Shown: positions 1 to 6,147 of the stretch, piece by piece
Numbering within the stretch: the first letter of the stretch is position 1
Layout: every line of letters begins with the position of its first letter
NCBI GenBank assembly: GCA_020628975.1
Contig: JAHDEF010000084.1
Coordinates: forward strand, 1-7,090
Origin: Aquimarina sp.
GTDB lineage: Bacteria; Bacteroidota; Bacteroidia; Flavobacteriales; Flavobacteriaceae
Direction: 5' to 3'
Length of the DNA stretch: 7,090 nucleotides
Notes under the pieces: generated by a model
The model's input: only the letters and a program-made list of their open reading frames with translations
Told to the model about the DNA's origin: nothing
Databases searched by the model: none
Made by a program: the position numbers and the translations under genes

Positions 1-180
1 CAAAGGGAATTGTTACTGGAGGCAACACCAGTTAACTTTTACCAATTGAGAAAGAATGTGAATGTGGATAACAGATCGGAGGGGATCATAATTAATCAAT
101 TACCCACGCCAGACCTGAAAAAGCTCTTTAGAGTAGGGAAGGACGGGGTTAAGTATTCGGAATTGTATATTAATTTTTAA
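1..180 (+). CDS. C-terminal 59 residues of an unidentified protein upstream of the sheath gene (5'-truncated)
   Basis: The frame starting at base 1 is open from the window edge to a TAA at 178-180, giving 59 residues that end in the hydrophobic, strand-like run YSELYINF. The tail is mixed and fairly polar, with no membrane segment and no motif I recognise. It ends only 21 bp before the sheath start on the same strand, so it probably belongs to the same operon. In Bacteroidota CIS clusters the gene directly before the sheath is often a DUF4255 (Afp16/Pvc16-type, tail cap or terminator) protein. That is a guess from position, because the conserved N-terminal domain lies outside the window. It is fairly certain that a gene ends here; its identity is open. 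Confidence 0.7.
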   Translation, partial: QRELLLEATPVNFYQLRKNVNVDNRSEGIIINQLPTPDLKKLFRVGKDGVKYSELYINF

Positions 181-201
181 ATGTAAATAAATCTAAATGT
201 T

Positions 202-1728
202 ATGGCACAAATGAAAACACCAGGCGTGTATATAGTGGAAAAGGATGCCTTCGGGAACGGAGTTGTCGAAGTAGCTACGGCCGTTCCCGCCTTTATCGGA
301 TATACTCAAAGAGCAGATAATGGAGGGAAATCTCTACTTAATAACCCAACTAGAGTAACTTCTATTGGTGAGTATATGCAGTTTTTTGGAGGAGCTCCAA
401 ATTACCAGTATGTACTTACCGAAGATGTAGGAGATGCTGAACCAGATTTTGTTGTTAAAGATAAGCAGTATGCTCTTAAGCAATCTGGACAGGAATATAT
501 GTTGTTTAATGCAATGAGATTATTCTTCCAGAATGGAGGAGGTCCTTGCTATATTGTATCGGTGGGTAACTACGAGGATACAATAGAGAACGCTAAACTA
601 ATGGATAATGGTATTCCGCCACTTTTAAAGGAAGAAGAACCAACGATGGTTGTAGTGCCTGAAGCTATAAAATTAGCTGAAAATGATTGCTATTCTTTGC
701 AACAAGCCATGTTAGCACATTGCGGTAAAATGCAAAGTAGAATTTCTATTTTGGATATTTATAATGGAGATAGACCAAGAAATCATCCGGATGGAGATGT
801 AATCGATAATTTCCGTGCAGGAGTTGGAGCTAATTTCCTTAATTATTCCACAGCATACTACCCTTGGTTAGATACTACCATTGTAGGTGATTCCGAATTA
901 GGTTTAGAAAACTTCACTCAGGAGAGTTTGGAAGTTTTGAAAAGTTTAATAATGAATGAGTTAGGTGTTTCTGAAAGTGAAGAAGCGGATGAACTAGCAA
1001 AAACAACGGAGTTGAGAGCTTTACTTGCTCATTTACCGAATATTAATGAGGAAGGTTACAATGGTCCTTCTATTACAGATCTGAATAAAACTTTGATTGC
1101 AATTAGCCCTAGCTATAATAACATCCTTTTACAGATCAAAAATGAGTTGAATCTGCTTCCACCATCTTCAGCAATGGCTGGGATCTACACGATGGTAGAT
1201 AATACCAGAGGTGTATGGAAAGCACCTGCAAATGTATCGGTCAGTTCTTGTGTTAAACCAGTAGTGAATATCTCTCACGATGAACAAGAAGATTTGAATG
1301 TTACGTTATACGGAAAGTCTATTAATGCAATTCGTCCATTTATCGGAGAGGGAGTGTTAGTTTGGGGAGCAAGAACTTTGGATGGAAATAGTAAAGACTG
1401 GAGATACATCAATGTTAGAAGGACTATGATTATGTTAGAACAGTCAATAAAAGCTGCATCTAAAGCGTATGTATTCGAGCCTAACGATGCAAATACTTGG
1501 GTTACAATGAAAAGTATGATTGATAGTTTCCTTTTTAATCAATGGAAAAAAGGTGCATTGGTTGGAGCCTCACCAGAAGAATCTTATTCGGTAAATGTAG
1601 GATTAGGAAGCACTATGACTGCAGATGATATACTAGAAGGAATACTAAGAATTACGGTGATGGTAGCGATTTCTAGACCAGCCGAGTTCATTGAAATCAC
1701 ATTCCAGCAACAAATGCAGAAATCATAA
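202..1728 (+). CDS. Contractile injection system tail sheath protein (Afp2/3/4-like)
   Basis: This is the sheath subunit that polymerises around the inner tube and contracts to drive tube and spike out of the baseplate. The 508 residues show the classic phage-tail-sheath N-terminus (KTPGVYIVEKD, residues 5-15, then VATAVPAFIGYT), in which the PGVY segment begins the N-terminal arm. The C-terminal domain is also typical: GEGVLVWGARTL (382-393), DWRYINVRR (399-407), then an amphipathic helical stretch and ISRPAEFIEITFQQ near the end. The middle (about 130-370) is variable and probably forms the surface-exposed domain. The ATG at 202 is preferred because the family starts at this point; no Shine-Dalgarno is evident (upstream is AAATGTT), as usual in Bacteroidota. 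Afp and PVC carry three sheath paralogues, whereas only one is visible here, as in several Bacteroidota systems. It is followed by the tube gene after 54 bp. Confidence 0.97.
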   Translation: MAQMKTPGVYIVEKDAFGNGVVEVATAVPAFIGYTQRADNGGKSLLNNPTRVTSIGEYMQFFGGAPNYQYVLTEDVGDAEPDFVVKDKQYALKQSGQEYMLFNAMRLFFQNGGGPCYIVSVGNYEDTIENAKLMDNGIPPLLKEEEPTMVVVPEAIKLAENDCYSLQQAMLAHCGKMQSRISILDIYNGDRPRNHPDGDVIDNFRAGVGANFLNYSTAYYPWLDTTIVGDSELGLENFTQESLEVLKSLIMNELGVSESEEADELAKTTELRALLAHLPNINEEGYNGPSITDLNKTLIAISPSYNNILLQIKNELNLLPPSSAMAGIYTMVDNTRGVWKAPANVSVSSCVKPVVNISHDEQEDLNVTLYGKSINAIRPFIGEGVLVWGARTLDGNSKDWRYINVRRTMIMLEQSIKAASKAYVFEPNDANTWVTMKSMIDSFLFNQWKKGALVGASPEESYSVNVGLGSTMTADDILEGILRITVMVAISRPAEFIEITFQQQMQKS

Positions 1729-1782
1729 TCGAATTCAACTTAACTAATTAAAAACTATAAACAACACTAAAATACATAAGTT

Positions 1783-2238
1783 ATGGCAGATGATGGATCA
1801 GTACAATCAGGTACGGTTTGGCCCTTACCAAAATTTTATTTTCAAGTTACTTGGGACGGAAATGTAATGTCGTTTCAAGAAGTATCGGGCTTAGAAATTG
1901 AAACTCAAATAATAGAATACAGACACGGAGACAATCCTGTGTTTTTACCTTCAAAAATGCCAGGTATTCCTAAGGCTGGTAATGTTACCATGAAAAAAGG
2001 AGTCTTTACAGGTGATAATAAGTTCTGGGATTGGTACAGTCAGATTAAGCTGAATACGATTAAAAGATTACCAGTAGTTATTAGCTTACTCGATGAAACG
2101 GGAGCACCTCAAATGACTTGGACTCTTCAAAACTGTTGGCCAACTAAAATTACTGGAACCGATTTAAAATCGGATTCAAATGAGGTAGCGATAGAAACTA
2201 TTGAAATTGTTCATGAAGGATTAACCATTGCTACCTAA
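1783..2238 (+). CDS. CIS inner tube protein, main tube subunit (Afp1/Pvc1-like)
   Basis: This 151-residue protein belongs to the T4 gp19-like phage tail tube family, whose members form stacked hexameric rings inside the sheath (Hcp-like fold). Supporting segments are the first strand FYFQVTWDG (18-26), FQEVSGLEIE (31-40), the MKKGVF turn followed by FWDWY (70-85), and the C-terminal TGTDLKSDSNEVAIETIEI (124-142) ending in HEG. The EVSGL and SNEVAIETIEI segments are hallmarks of eCIS tube proteins. The length matches the family norm of about 150 residues. The larger gap upstream and the family resemblance to Afp1 suggest that this is the abundant tube subunit, with the next gene the specialised copy. 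That division of roles is inferred. The start context AAGTTATGG resembles that of the sheath and VgrG genes. Confidence 0.95.
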   Translation: MADDGSVQSGTVWPLPKFYFQVTWDGNVMSFQEVSGLEIETQIIEYRHGDNPVFLPSKMPGIPKAGNVTMKKGVFTGDNKFWDWYSQIKLNTIKRLPVVISLLDETGAPQMTWTLQNCWPTKITGTDLKSDSNEVAIETIEIVHEGLTIAT

Positions 2239-2252
2239 TATTTGATAGGTTA

Positions 2253-2711
2253 ATGAGTGATATGTGGTATCCCCTAACAGGGTTTTACTTTAAGGTTGAA
2301 GTTGACGGTATCGCAGGTACCGTCGACAACAGCTTTAAGGAGGTAGGTGGCCTTTCCATGGAGGTGTCTTCGGACGAGATTAAAGAGGGAGGAAATAACT
2401 TGGTGCTACAAGTGCCTGGAAGGATGAAAGCCCAAAACTTGGTGCTAAAAAGAGGAGTTGTTCCTATTCAATCACCACTTATGACCTGGGTTGAGAATAC
2501 CATTAAATCGGATTACTCCTCACCAATTACTCTTAAGACTATTATTGTAAAGTTATTAAATGACAAAGGAGTACCATTGTTAACTTGGACTTTTAAGGAC
2601 GTCAGACCTGTGAAATATCAGGTAGCCGACTTTGACTCTCAAAAGAGCGAAGTTTTAGTAGAAACGATGGAGTTTGCTTATTCAAGTTACACAAGAGCAT
2701 ATGCCGGTTGA
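2253..2711 (+). CDS. Second tube protein, probable tube initiator (Afp5/Pvc5-like)
   Basis: This 152-residue protein is a diverged paralogue of the preceding tube protein. It shares the architecture FYFKVEVDG (11-19), FKEVGGLSMEV (28-38), LVLKRGVV (63-70), LLTWTFKDVRPVKYQ (109-123) and SEVLVETMEFAYS (132-144). It has an extra loop near 20-27 and a different C-terminus (SYTRAYAG). In Afp and PVC the equivalent second tube protein forms the first ring between the spike-side adaptor and the main tube, so few copies are needed per particle. Assigning that role here rests on gene order (tube, tube, small protein, LysM, VgrG). The gene starts 14 bp after its paralogue and overlaps the next gene by 11 bp. 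Its first 80 bases contain a strong hairpin (2301-2327), and a 12-bp direct repeat lies further in. Confidence 0.92.
   Translation: MSDMWYPLTGFYFKVEVDGIAGTVDNSFKEVGGLSMEVSSDEIKEGGNNLVLQVPGRMKAQNLVLKRGVVPIQSPLMTWVENTIKSDYSSPITLKTIIVKLLNDKGVPLLTWTFKDVRPVKYQVADFDSQKSEVLVETMEFAYSSYTRAYAG
2301..2327 (+). other. Intragenic stem-loop near the 5' end of the second tube gene
   Basis: Bases 2301-2310 (GTTGACGGTA) pair with 2318-2327 (TACCGTCGAC) around a 7-base loop. In RNA this gives a 10-bp stem with nine Watson-Crick pairs and one U-G wobble (2303 with 2325). The right half contains the palindromes GGTACC and GTCGAC back to back. It lies at codons 17-25 (residues VDGIAGTVD), about 50 bases after the start codon. 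No T-run follows, so it is not an intrinsic terminator. It could affect mRNA stability or translation between the two tube genes, or be a by-product of the VDG/TVD coding symmetry. The pairing is seen directly; any function is inference. Confidence 0.45.
2397..2447 (+). repeat. Pair of 12-bp direct repeats inside the second tube gene
   Basis: AACTTGGTGCTA occurs at 2397-2408 and again at 2436-2447, offset by 39 bp (13 codons), in the same reading frame. Both copies encode NLVL, the first before a QVPGRMKAQ loop and the second before KRG. This fits two facing beta strands of the tube fold with a shared sequence. It may reflect coincidence or local codon choice rather than a functional DNA element. 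Confidence 0.4.
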
Positions 2712-2877
2712 AATTAGAGAATTACTTATAAAAACAACAATAGAGGAATCTAGGACTTCCAATGACATAAAAGTTGCCCGAGAATTAGCTCAAAACAATG
2801 AGCAATTTAAAAGGAACATTCTGAATCAATGCAAAGCATATGTTGATAAAAAAATGAAGGAGTTTAAGGAAAGGTAA
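2701..2877 (+). CDS. Small DUF5908-type protein in the Afp6 position
   Basis: This 58-residue protein opens with MPVEIRELLIKTTIEE, the characteristic start of the DUF5908 family found in Bacteroidota CIS operons at the place of Afp6. The rest (residues 21-58) is charged and helix-prone, with a lysine-rich C-terminus (KKMKEFKER), no membrane segment and one cysteine (C44). The frame is open further upstream to an ATG at 2674, but the ATG at 2701 is chosen because the conserved MP(V/I)EIREL motif begins exactly there. This start overlaps the end of the second tube gene by 11 bp (ATGCCGGTTGA). The stop TAA shares its last A with the next ATG. Its role is not well established to my knowledge; position suggests an assembly or baseplate-linked accessory factor. 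Confidence 0.88.
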   Translation: MPVEIRELLIKTTIEESRTSNDIKVARELAQNNEQFKRNILNQCKAYVDKKMKEFKER

Positions 2878-2879
2878 TG
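2866..2879 (+). promoter_or_regulatory. Shine-Dalgarno and TAATG coupling site at the LysM tube gene
   Basis: AAGGA at 2866-2870 lies six bases before the ATG at 2877, and that ATG shares its A with the TAA stop of the DUF5908-type gene. This is the only well-spaced Shine-Dalgarno-like sequence I see in the window. Ribosomes finishing the small gene could re-initiate here. Confidence 0.45.
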
Positions 2880-3542
2880 GCGTTAACTAAAATAAAATTT
2901 CTTGGATTTAAGGATAATAAATTTTCCGAAAAAAATGGAAGTTTTACGGCTATGATAAATCCAGAAAGCTATAAAAAGAACTATAAAATTGATTATTCTA
3001 AAGTAACAAACCCAGGAGGTACTACCGAAGCCCCAAAGTACAAGCAAACCGGTTCAGATAGTTTGAATGTGAAGATTGAATTAGATGATACGGGTGCTAT
3101 TCCAAGAACATCAGAGAATGAAGGTAAGACCATAGATGATATGATCAATGAAATTAAAAAGGTGATGTACGACTATAATAGTGTTACGCACGAACCAAAT
3201 TTTGTTCAAGTAGTCTGGGGATCTTTACTGTTTAATTCACGTTTGGAGTCCATAGATATAGATTTTAAAATGTTCAAACCTAGTGGATCTCCACTTAGGG
3301 CAGAGGTTACATTGGGATTTATAGAGTATACGGATCCAGATAAAGAAGCGTCTGAAAAGAATGCAAACTCTCCAGACATGACACATATTGTAACAGTGCG
3401 TAGAGGAGATAACCTGCCTGGTTTATGTTACAAAATTTATAAAGATAGTAAGTATTATCTGGACGTTGCTAGAGTAAACAGTTTAGTAGATATTAGAAAT
3501 TTAGAAGTGGGAGCAAGACTTATATTTCCACCGTTGAAGTAA
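2877..3542 (+). CDS. CIS tube-baseplate adaptor with C-terminal LysM domain (Afp7/Pvc7-like)
   Basis: This 221-residue protein has two parts. Residues 1-155 match the CIS tube domain, with the signature AMINPESYKKNYKIDY (25-40) near the front and the strand-rich segment QVVWGSLLFNSRLESIDIDF (111-130). Residues 170-219 form a LysM domain: HIVTVRRGDNLPGLCYKIY, then YYLDVARVN and LEVGARLIFPP. In Afp and PVC the equivalent protein sits between the VgrG-like spike and the tube rings. The LysM part is thought to lie at the sheath or baseplate interface, rather than bind cell-wall glycans as in secreted enzymes. The start overlaps the previous stop (TAATG at 2875-2879), and an AAGGA at 2866-2870, six bases before the ATG, is a plausible Shine-Dalgarno. 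No signal peptide is present. Confidence 0.94.
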   Translation: MALTKIKFLGFKDNKFSEKNGSFTAMINPESYKKNYKIDYSKVTNPGGTTEAPKYKQTGSDSLNVKIELDDTGAIPRTSENEGKTIDDMINEIKKVMYDYNSVTHEPNFVQVVWGSLLFNSRLESIDIDFKMFKPSGSPLRAEVTLGFIEYTDPDKEASEKNANSPDMTHIVTVRRGDNLPGLCYKIYKDSKYYLDVARVNSLVDIRNLEVGARLIFPPLK

Positions 3543-3548
3543 TTAGTT

Positions 3549-5408
3549 ATGGTAAATTCACCAGTAGATTCGGAAGTAGGAGTAGTAACATTTGAAGTGA
3601 CTTCAGATGCCAGTACGATACCTTCTACATATGCTTTAAAGTCAATCTATATTCAGCAGGCCCTGAATAGAATCCCGTTGGCTAACTTGATATTCTTAGA
3701 TGGTTCTCCTTCAACACAGGATTTTCCTATAGCTGATTCCGATAATTTTAAACCGGGAAAGAAAATAGTTGTTAAGGTAGGATATGATAGTAAGAATGAA
3801 GATCTCTTTACAGGAATAGTAGTTTCTACCAGAGTTGTTATTGATGAGTTTTCAGGTTCTAAATTTGAGGTTCAACTGAAAGATGAATCGATTAAAATGA
3901 CAGTAGGCAGAAAAAATGCGATTTATGAAAAAAAGGCTGATTCTGATATTATCAAAACATTAATAGGAAATTCCTCATTAACAGCTAAAGTTACAGCAAC
4001 TACATATAAGAATCCTACGTTGGTACAACATTATTGTACGGATTGGGATTTTATGTTGTCTCGAGCGGAGTTGAATGGCTTAGTTGTAAATGTTGATGCT
4101 GGAACGGTTAACGTAGTTAAACCAGGATTTTCTGAAGAAGCAGTTCTTAAAGTAACCTATGGTTTTGACATGCTGCAATTTGACGGTGAATTAAATGCTG
4201 TGTCTCAATTTAAACAGGTGAAAGGAGCTTCATGGGATATGTCACAACAGAAGGTAGCAGAAAGTACAAGCAGTAATCCTAGTGTAAATGAGCAAGGGAA
4301 TTTAACTTCGACTACTTTAGCTGATGTTGTTGGTTTAAGTGATGTTAATCTACAGTCGGGAGCTGGTATTCCAACAGACGTATTGAAGTCATGGGCCGAT
4401 GCACAGATGCAGAAATCTTGGATGAACAAGGTTACCGGAATCATTGTATTCCAAGGGTCAGAAAAAGCAAAAGCAGGTAGTATTATAGAACTTGCAGGAG
4501 TAGGAGAAAGACTTAATGGTAAGGCGTTTATCTCAAAAGTGGAACATGAAATTTCTGATGGAAACTGGAAAACTACAGCAGAAATGGGAATGCCTGAAGA
4601 ATGGTATGCGGAAAAATCAGATATAGTTGCTCCATCTGCTTCAGGACTACTACCAGGTATTAATGGTCTGACCATTGGAACTGTTTCTAAGTTAGATGGC
4701 GATCCAGATACAGAGTTTAGAATTCAAGTTAAATTACCAATGATTGATAGTAGTTCTAATGGAATTTGGGCTAGGTTGGGAACGTTTGCTGGTAATTCAG
4801 GAACAGGTTCAATTTTTATCCCTTCTGTTGGTGATGAAGTAGTAGTAGGGTTTGTTAACGATGACCCAGGATATCCAATTGTATTAGGAGCCTTGTATAG
4901 TAGTAAAAACAAACCAGCAGCAGATTTGGAAGGCAATGATTTTTCCATGACTTCTGATAATTACAGGAGGGCGATTGTTACTCCTGTGAAAAACAGAATT
5001 GAATTTGATGATGAAAAGAAGATAATAACCATAGCAACACCGGGAGGAAATAAATGTACTATTGATGATGATGCAAAAGGTGTTACGGTAGAAGATCAAA
5101 ATTCAAATAAGGTAGTTCTTAATGAAGATGGGATCACTCTTCAAGATAAAAGCGGCAATAAAATTGTAATGAGTTCAGATGGAATAACGTTGGACAGTGC
5201 CAAAGATGTAGTCTTGAAAGCAGCACAAAACATTAAGCAGACGGCTACTTCCAATATTAATGTTGAAGCTACTCAAAATGTAGAAGTAAAAGGGCTTCAA
5301 ATTTCACAAACAGCAAATACATCATTTACCGCCAAAGGAAATGCCTCAGCAGAACTTTCTGCTTCTGGTAATACCACCATTAAAGGAGCGATGGTAATGA
5401 TAAACTAA
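3549..5408 (+). CDS. VgrG-like spike protein (Afp8/Pvc8-like, gp27-gp5 fusion)
   Basis: This is the central spike trunk of the injection system, expected to trimerise. Over 619 residues it shows, in order: an N-terminal gp27/phage late control D-type hub (about 5-345, including the CTDWDFMLSRAELNGL segment near 163-178); a gp5-type OB-fold (about 375-450, with FRIQVKLP, IWARL, and PSVGDEVVVGFVNDDPGYPIVLGALY); and a C-terminal needle of short beta-helix repeats (about 485-619). The OB motif P.VGDEV..GF..DDP..P.V.G is diagnostic. The protein ends in the usual short repeat TTIKGAMVMIN with no extra enzymatic domain, so it looks purely structural and not an evolved VgrG with a fused effector. It starts 6 bp after the LysM gene, and the PAAR gene that caps its tip follows after 15 bp. 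Confidence 0.96.
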   Translation: MVNSPVDSEVGVVTFEVTSDASTIPSTYALKSIYIQQALNRIPLANLIFLDGSPSTQDFPIADSDNFKPGKKIVVKVGYDSKNEDLFTGIVVSTRVVIDEFSGSKFEVQLKDESIKMTVGRKNAIYEKKADSDIIKTLIGNSSLTAKVTATTYKNPTLVQHYCTDWDFMLSRAELNGLVVNVDAGTVNVVKPGFSEEAVLKVTYGFDMLQFDGELNAVSQFKQVKGASWDMSQQKVAESTSSNPSVNEQGNLTSTTLADVVGLSDVNLQSGAGIPTDVLKSWADAQMQKSWMNKVTGIIVFQGSEKAKAGSIIELAGVGERLNGKAFISKVEHEISDGNWKTTAEMGMPEEWYAEKSDIVAPSASGLLPGINGLTIGTVSKLDGDPDTEFRIQVKLPMIDSSSNGIWARLGTFAGNSGTGSIFIPSVGDEVVVGFVNDDPGYPIVLGALYSSKNKPAADLEGNDFSMTSDNYRRAIVTPVKNRIEFDDEKKIITIATPGGNKCTIDDDAKGVTVEDQNSNKVVLNEDGITLQDKSGNKIVMSSDGITLDSAKDVVLKAAQNIKQTATSNINVEATQNVEVKGLQISQTANTSFTAKGNASAELSASGNTTIKGAMVMIN

Positions 5409-5423
5409 TTCAAAACGATCAAT

Positions 5424-5723
5424 ATGTCATTAGCAGCTAGATTAACCGATTTGCACACGTGTCCAATGCAAACTCCAGCATTACCACCAATCCCACATGT
5501 TGGAGGACCAATTGTGGGGCCAGGAGTACCAACAGTCTTAGTAGGTAAATTACCAGCTGCCGTTGTTGGTGATTCTTGTATATGTGTAGGACCTCCAGAT
5601 TCTATTGCAAAAGGTTCAGCTACGGTTATGATTGGTGGAAAGCCAGCCGCCCGTATGGGTGATACTACTGCCCATGGAGGTTCAATTGTATTAGGATGTC
5701 CAACAGTAATGATAGGAGGGTAA
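5424..5723 (+). CDS. PAAR-domain spike tip protein (Afp10/Pvc10-like)
   Basis: PAAR proteins form a small metal-bound cone that sharpens the VgrG needle. The 99 residues are almost entirely PAAR fold: AARLTDLHTCP at the start, glycine/proline-rich repeats (GGPIVGPGVPTVLVGKLPAAVVGD and VMIGGKPAARMGD), and the closing TTAHGGSIVLGCPTVMIGG. Candidate metal ligands are H11, H25, H84 and C92, with C13, C52 and C54 as extra cysteines; which of them bind metal cannot be read from sequence alone. There is no N- or C-terminal extension, so no toxin is fused to the tip. The stop TAA shares its last A with the start of the gp25-like gene, giving tight coupling of the two. Confidence 0.96.
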   Translation: MSLAARLTDLHTCPMQTPALPPIPHVGGPIVGPGVPTVLVGKLPAAVVGDSCICVGPPDSIAKGSATVMIGGKPAARMGDTTAHGGSIVLGCPTVMIGG

Positions 5724-5725
5724 TG
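5714..5725 (+). promoter_or_regulatory. TAATG stop/start overlap coupling PAAR and gp25-like translation
   Basis: The PAAR stop (TAA at 5721-5723) and the gp25-like ATG (5723-5725) overlap by one base. AGGAGG at 5714-5719 ends three bases before the ATG, which is shorter than usual for a Shine-Dalgarno. It also encodes the final IGG of PAAR, so it may be coding sequence rather than a ribosome site. The overlap itself supports the choice of 5723 as start. Confidence 0.45.
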
Positions 5726-6139
5726 AGTGATAATTCATTTTTAGGAAAAGGTTGGTCTTTCCCTCCTCGCTTTGATAAAATCGGGAAGGGGATTGAAGTT
5801 GTTACTGAGGAGAAAGATATAGACGAAAGCCTCAATGTATTGATTACTACAATGCCAGGAGAACGAATTATGAATCCTGAGTATGGATGCAATCTCAAAC
5901 AATACGTATATGAGGAACGAAATGAATCTTTGTATACACGTATAAAAGAAACTATTCGTGACGCAATTATAAGATACGAAGCTAGAATAGACGTGCAATC
6001 CATTCACCTTGAAGATAATAATGATCCCCATGGAGTCCTTTACATCACCATAGATTATACGGTGAGGCAAACAAACTCTAGGCACAACAAGGTATTTCCT
6101 TACTATTTGTTGGAGGGTAATAACGTGAATGACATTTAG
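5723..6139 (+). CDS. gp25-like baseplate wedge protein (Afp9/Pvc9-like, GPW/gp25 family)
   Basis: This 138-residue protein carries the gp25/TssE lysozyme-like-fold signature TTMPGERIMNPEYGCNLKQYVYEE (42-65), with the conserved E47-R48 pair of the GER motif that contacts the sheath initiator region. The C-terminus (VLYITIDYTVRQTNS) is the typical strand pair. Family members nucleate sheath assembly at the baseplate and have no lysozyme activity. The frame stays open back to an ATG at 5696, but the ATG at 5723 is preferred: it gives MSDNSFLGKGWSFPP, matching family N-termini, and it overlaps the PAAR stop as TAATG. A GGAGG-like stretch at 5715-5719 lies just upstream, closer to the ATG than is usual, and is also PAAR coding sequence. 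Confidence 0.95.
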   Translation: MSDNSFLGKGWSFPPRFDKIGKGIEVVTEEKDIDESLNVLITTMPGERIMNPEYGCNLKQYVYEERNESLYTRIKETIRDAIIRYEARIDVQSIHLEDNNDPHGVLYITIDYTVRQTNSRHNKVFPYYLLEGNNVNDI

Positions 6140-6147
6140 GCGAAACA

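Noticed and set aside
1729..1782. 54-bp gap between sheath and main tube genes as a promoter or terminator; it also holds a 6-bp inverted repeat AACTTA/TAAGTT (1737-1742 and 1777-1782)
   Set aside because: I see no Bacteroidota-type TAnnTTTG element with an upstream TTG. The repeat is short with a 34-base loop in AT-rich DNA, so chance is the simplest explanation. It is the longest gap between genes, so an unseen element remains possible.
2233..2250. Small inverted repeat ACCTA/TAGGT with 8-base loop over the stop codon of the main tube gene
   Set aside because: A 5-bp stem is too weak to call a terminator, no T-run follows, and the next gene starts two bases later.
2674..2700. Upstream ATG extending the DUF5908-type gene by nine residues
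   Set aside because: The conserved family N-terminus MPVEIREL begins at 2701, and the extension would deepen the overlap with the tube gene from 11 to 38 bp.
4205..4675. 156-codon open frame on the minus strand inside the VgrG-like gene, and further minus-strand frames at 4724-4948 and 4884-5099
   Set aside because: They lie entirely antisense to a confidently identified coding sequence, show no recognisable family and have no start-site context. They are shadow frames.
5696..5722. Upstream ATG extending the gp25-like gene by nine residues into PAAR
   Set aside because: The extension (MSNSNDRRV) does not look like family sequence, while the ATG at 5723 forms the standard TAATG overlap.
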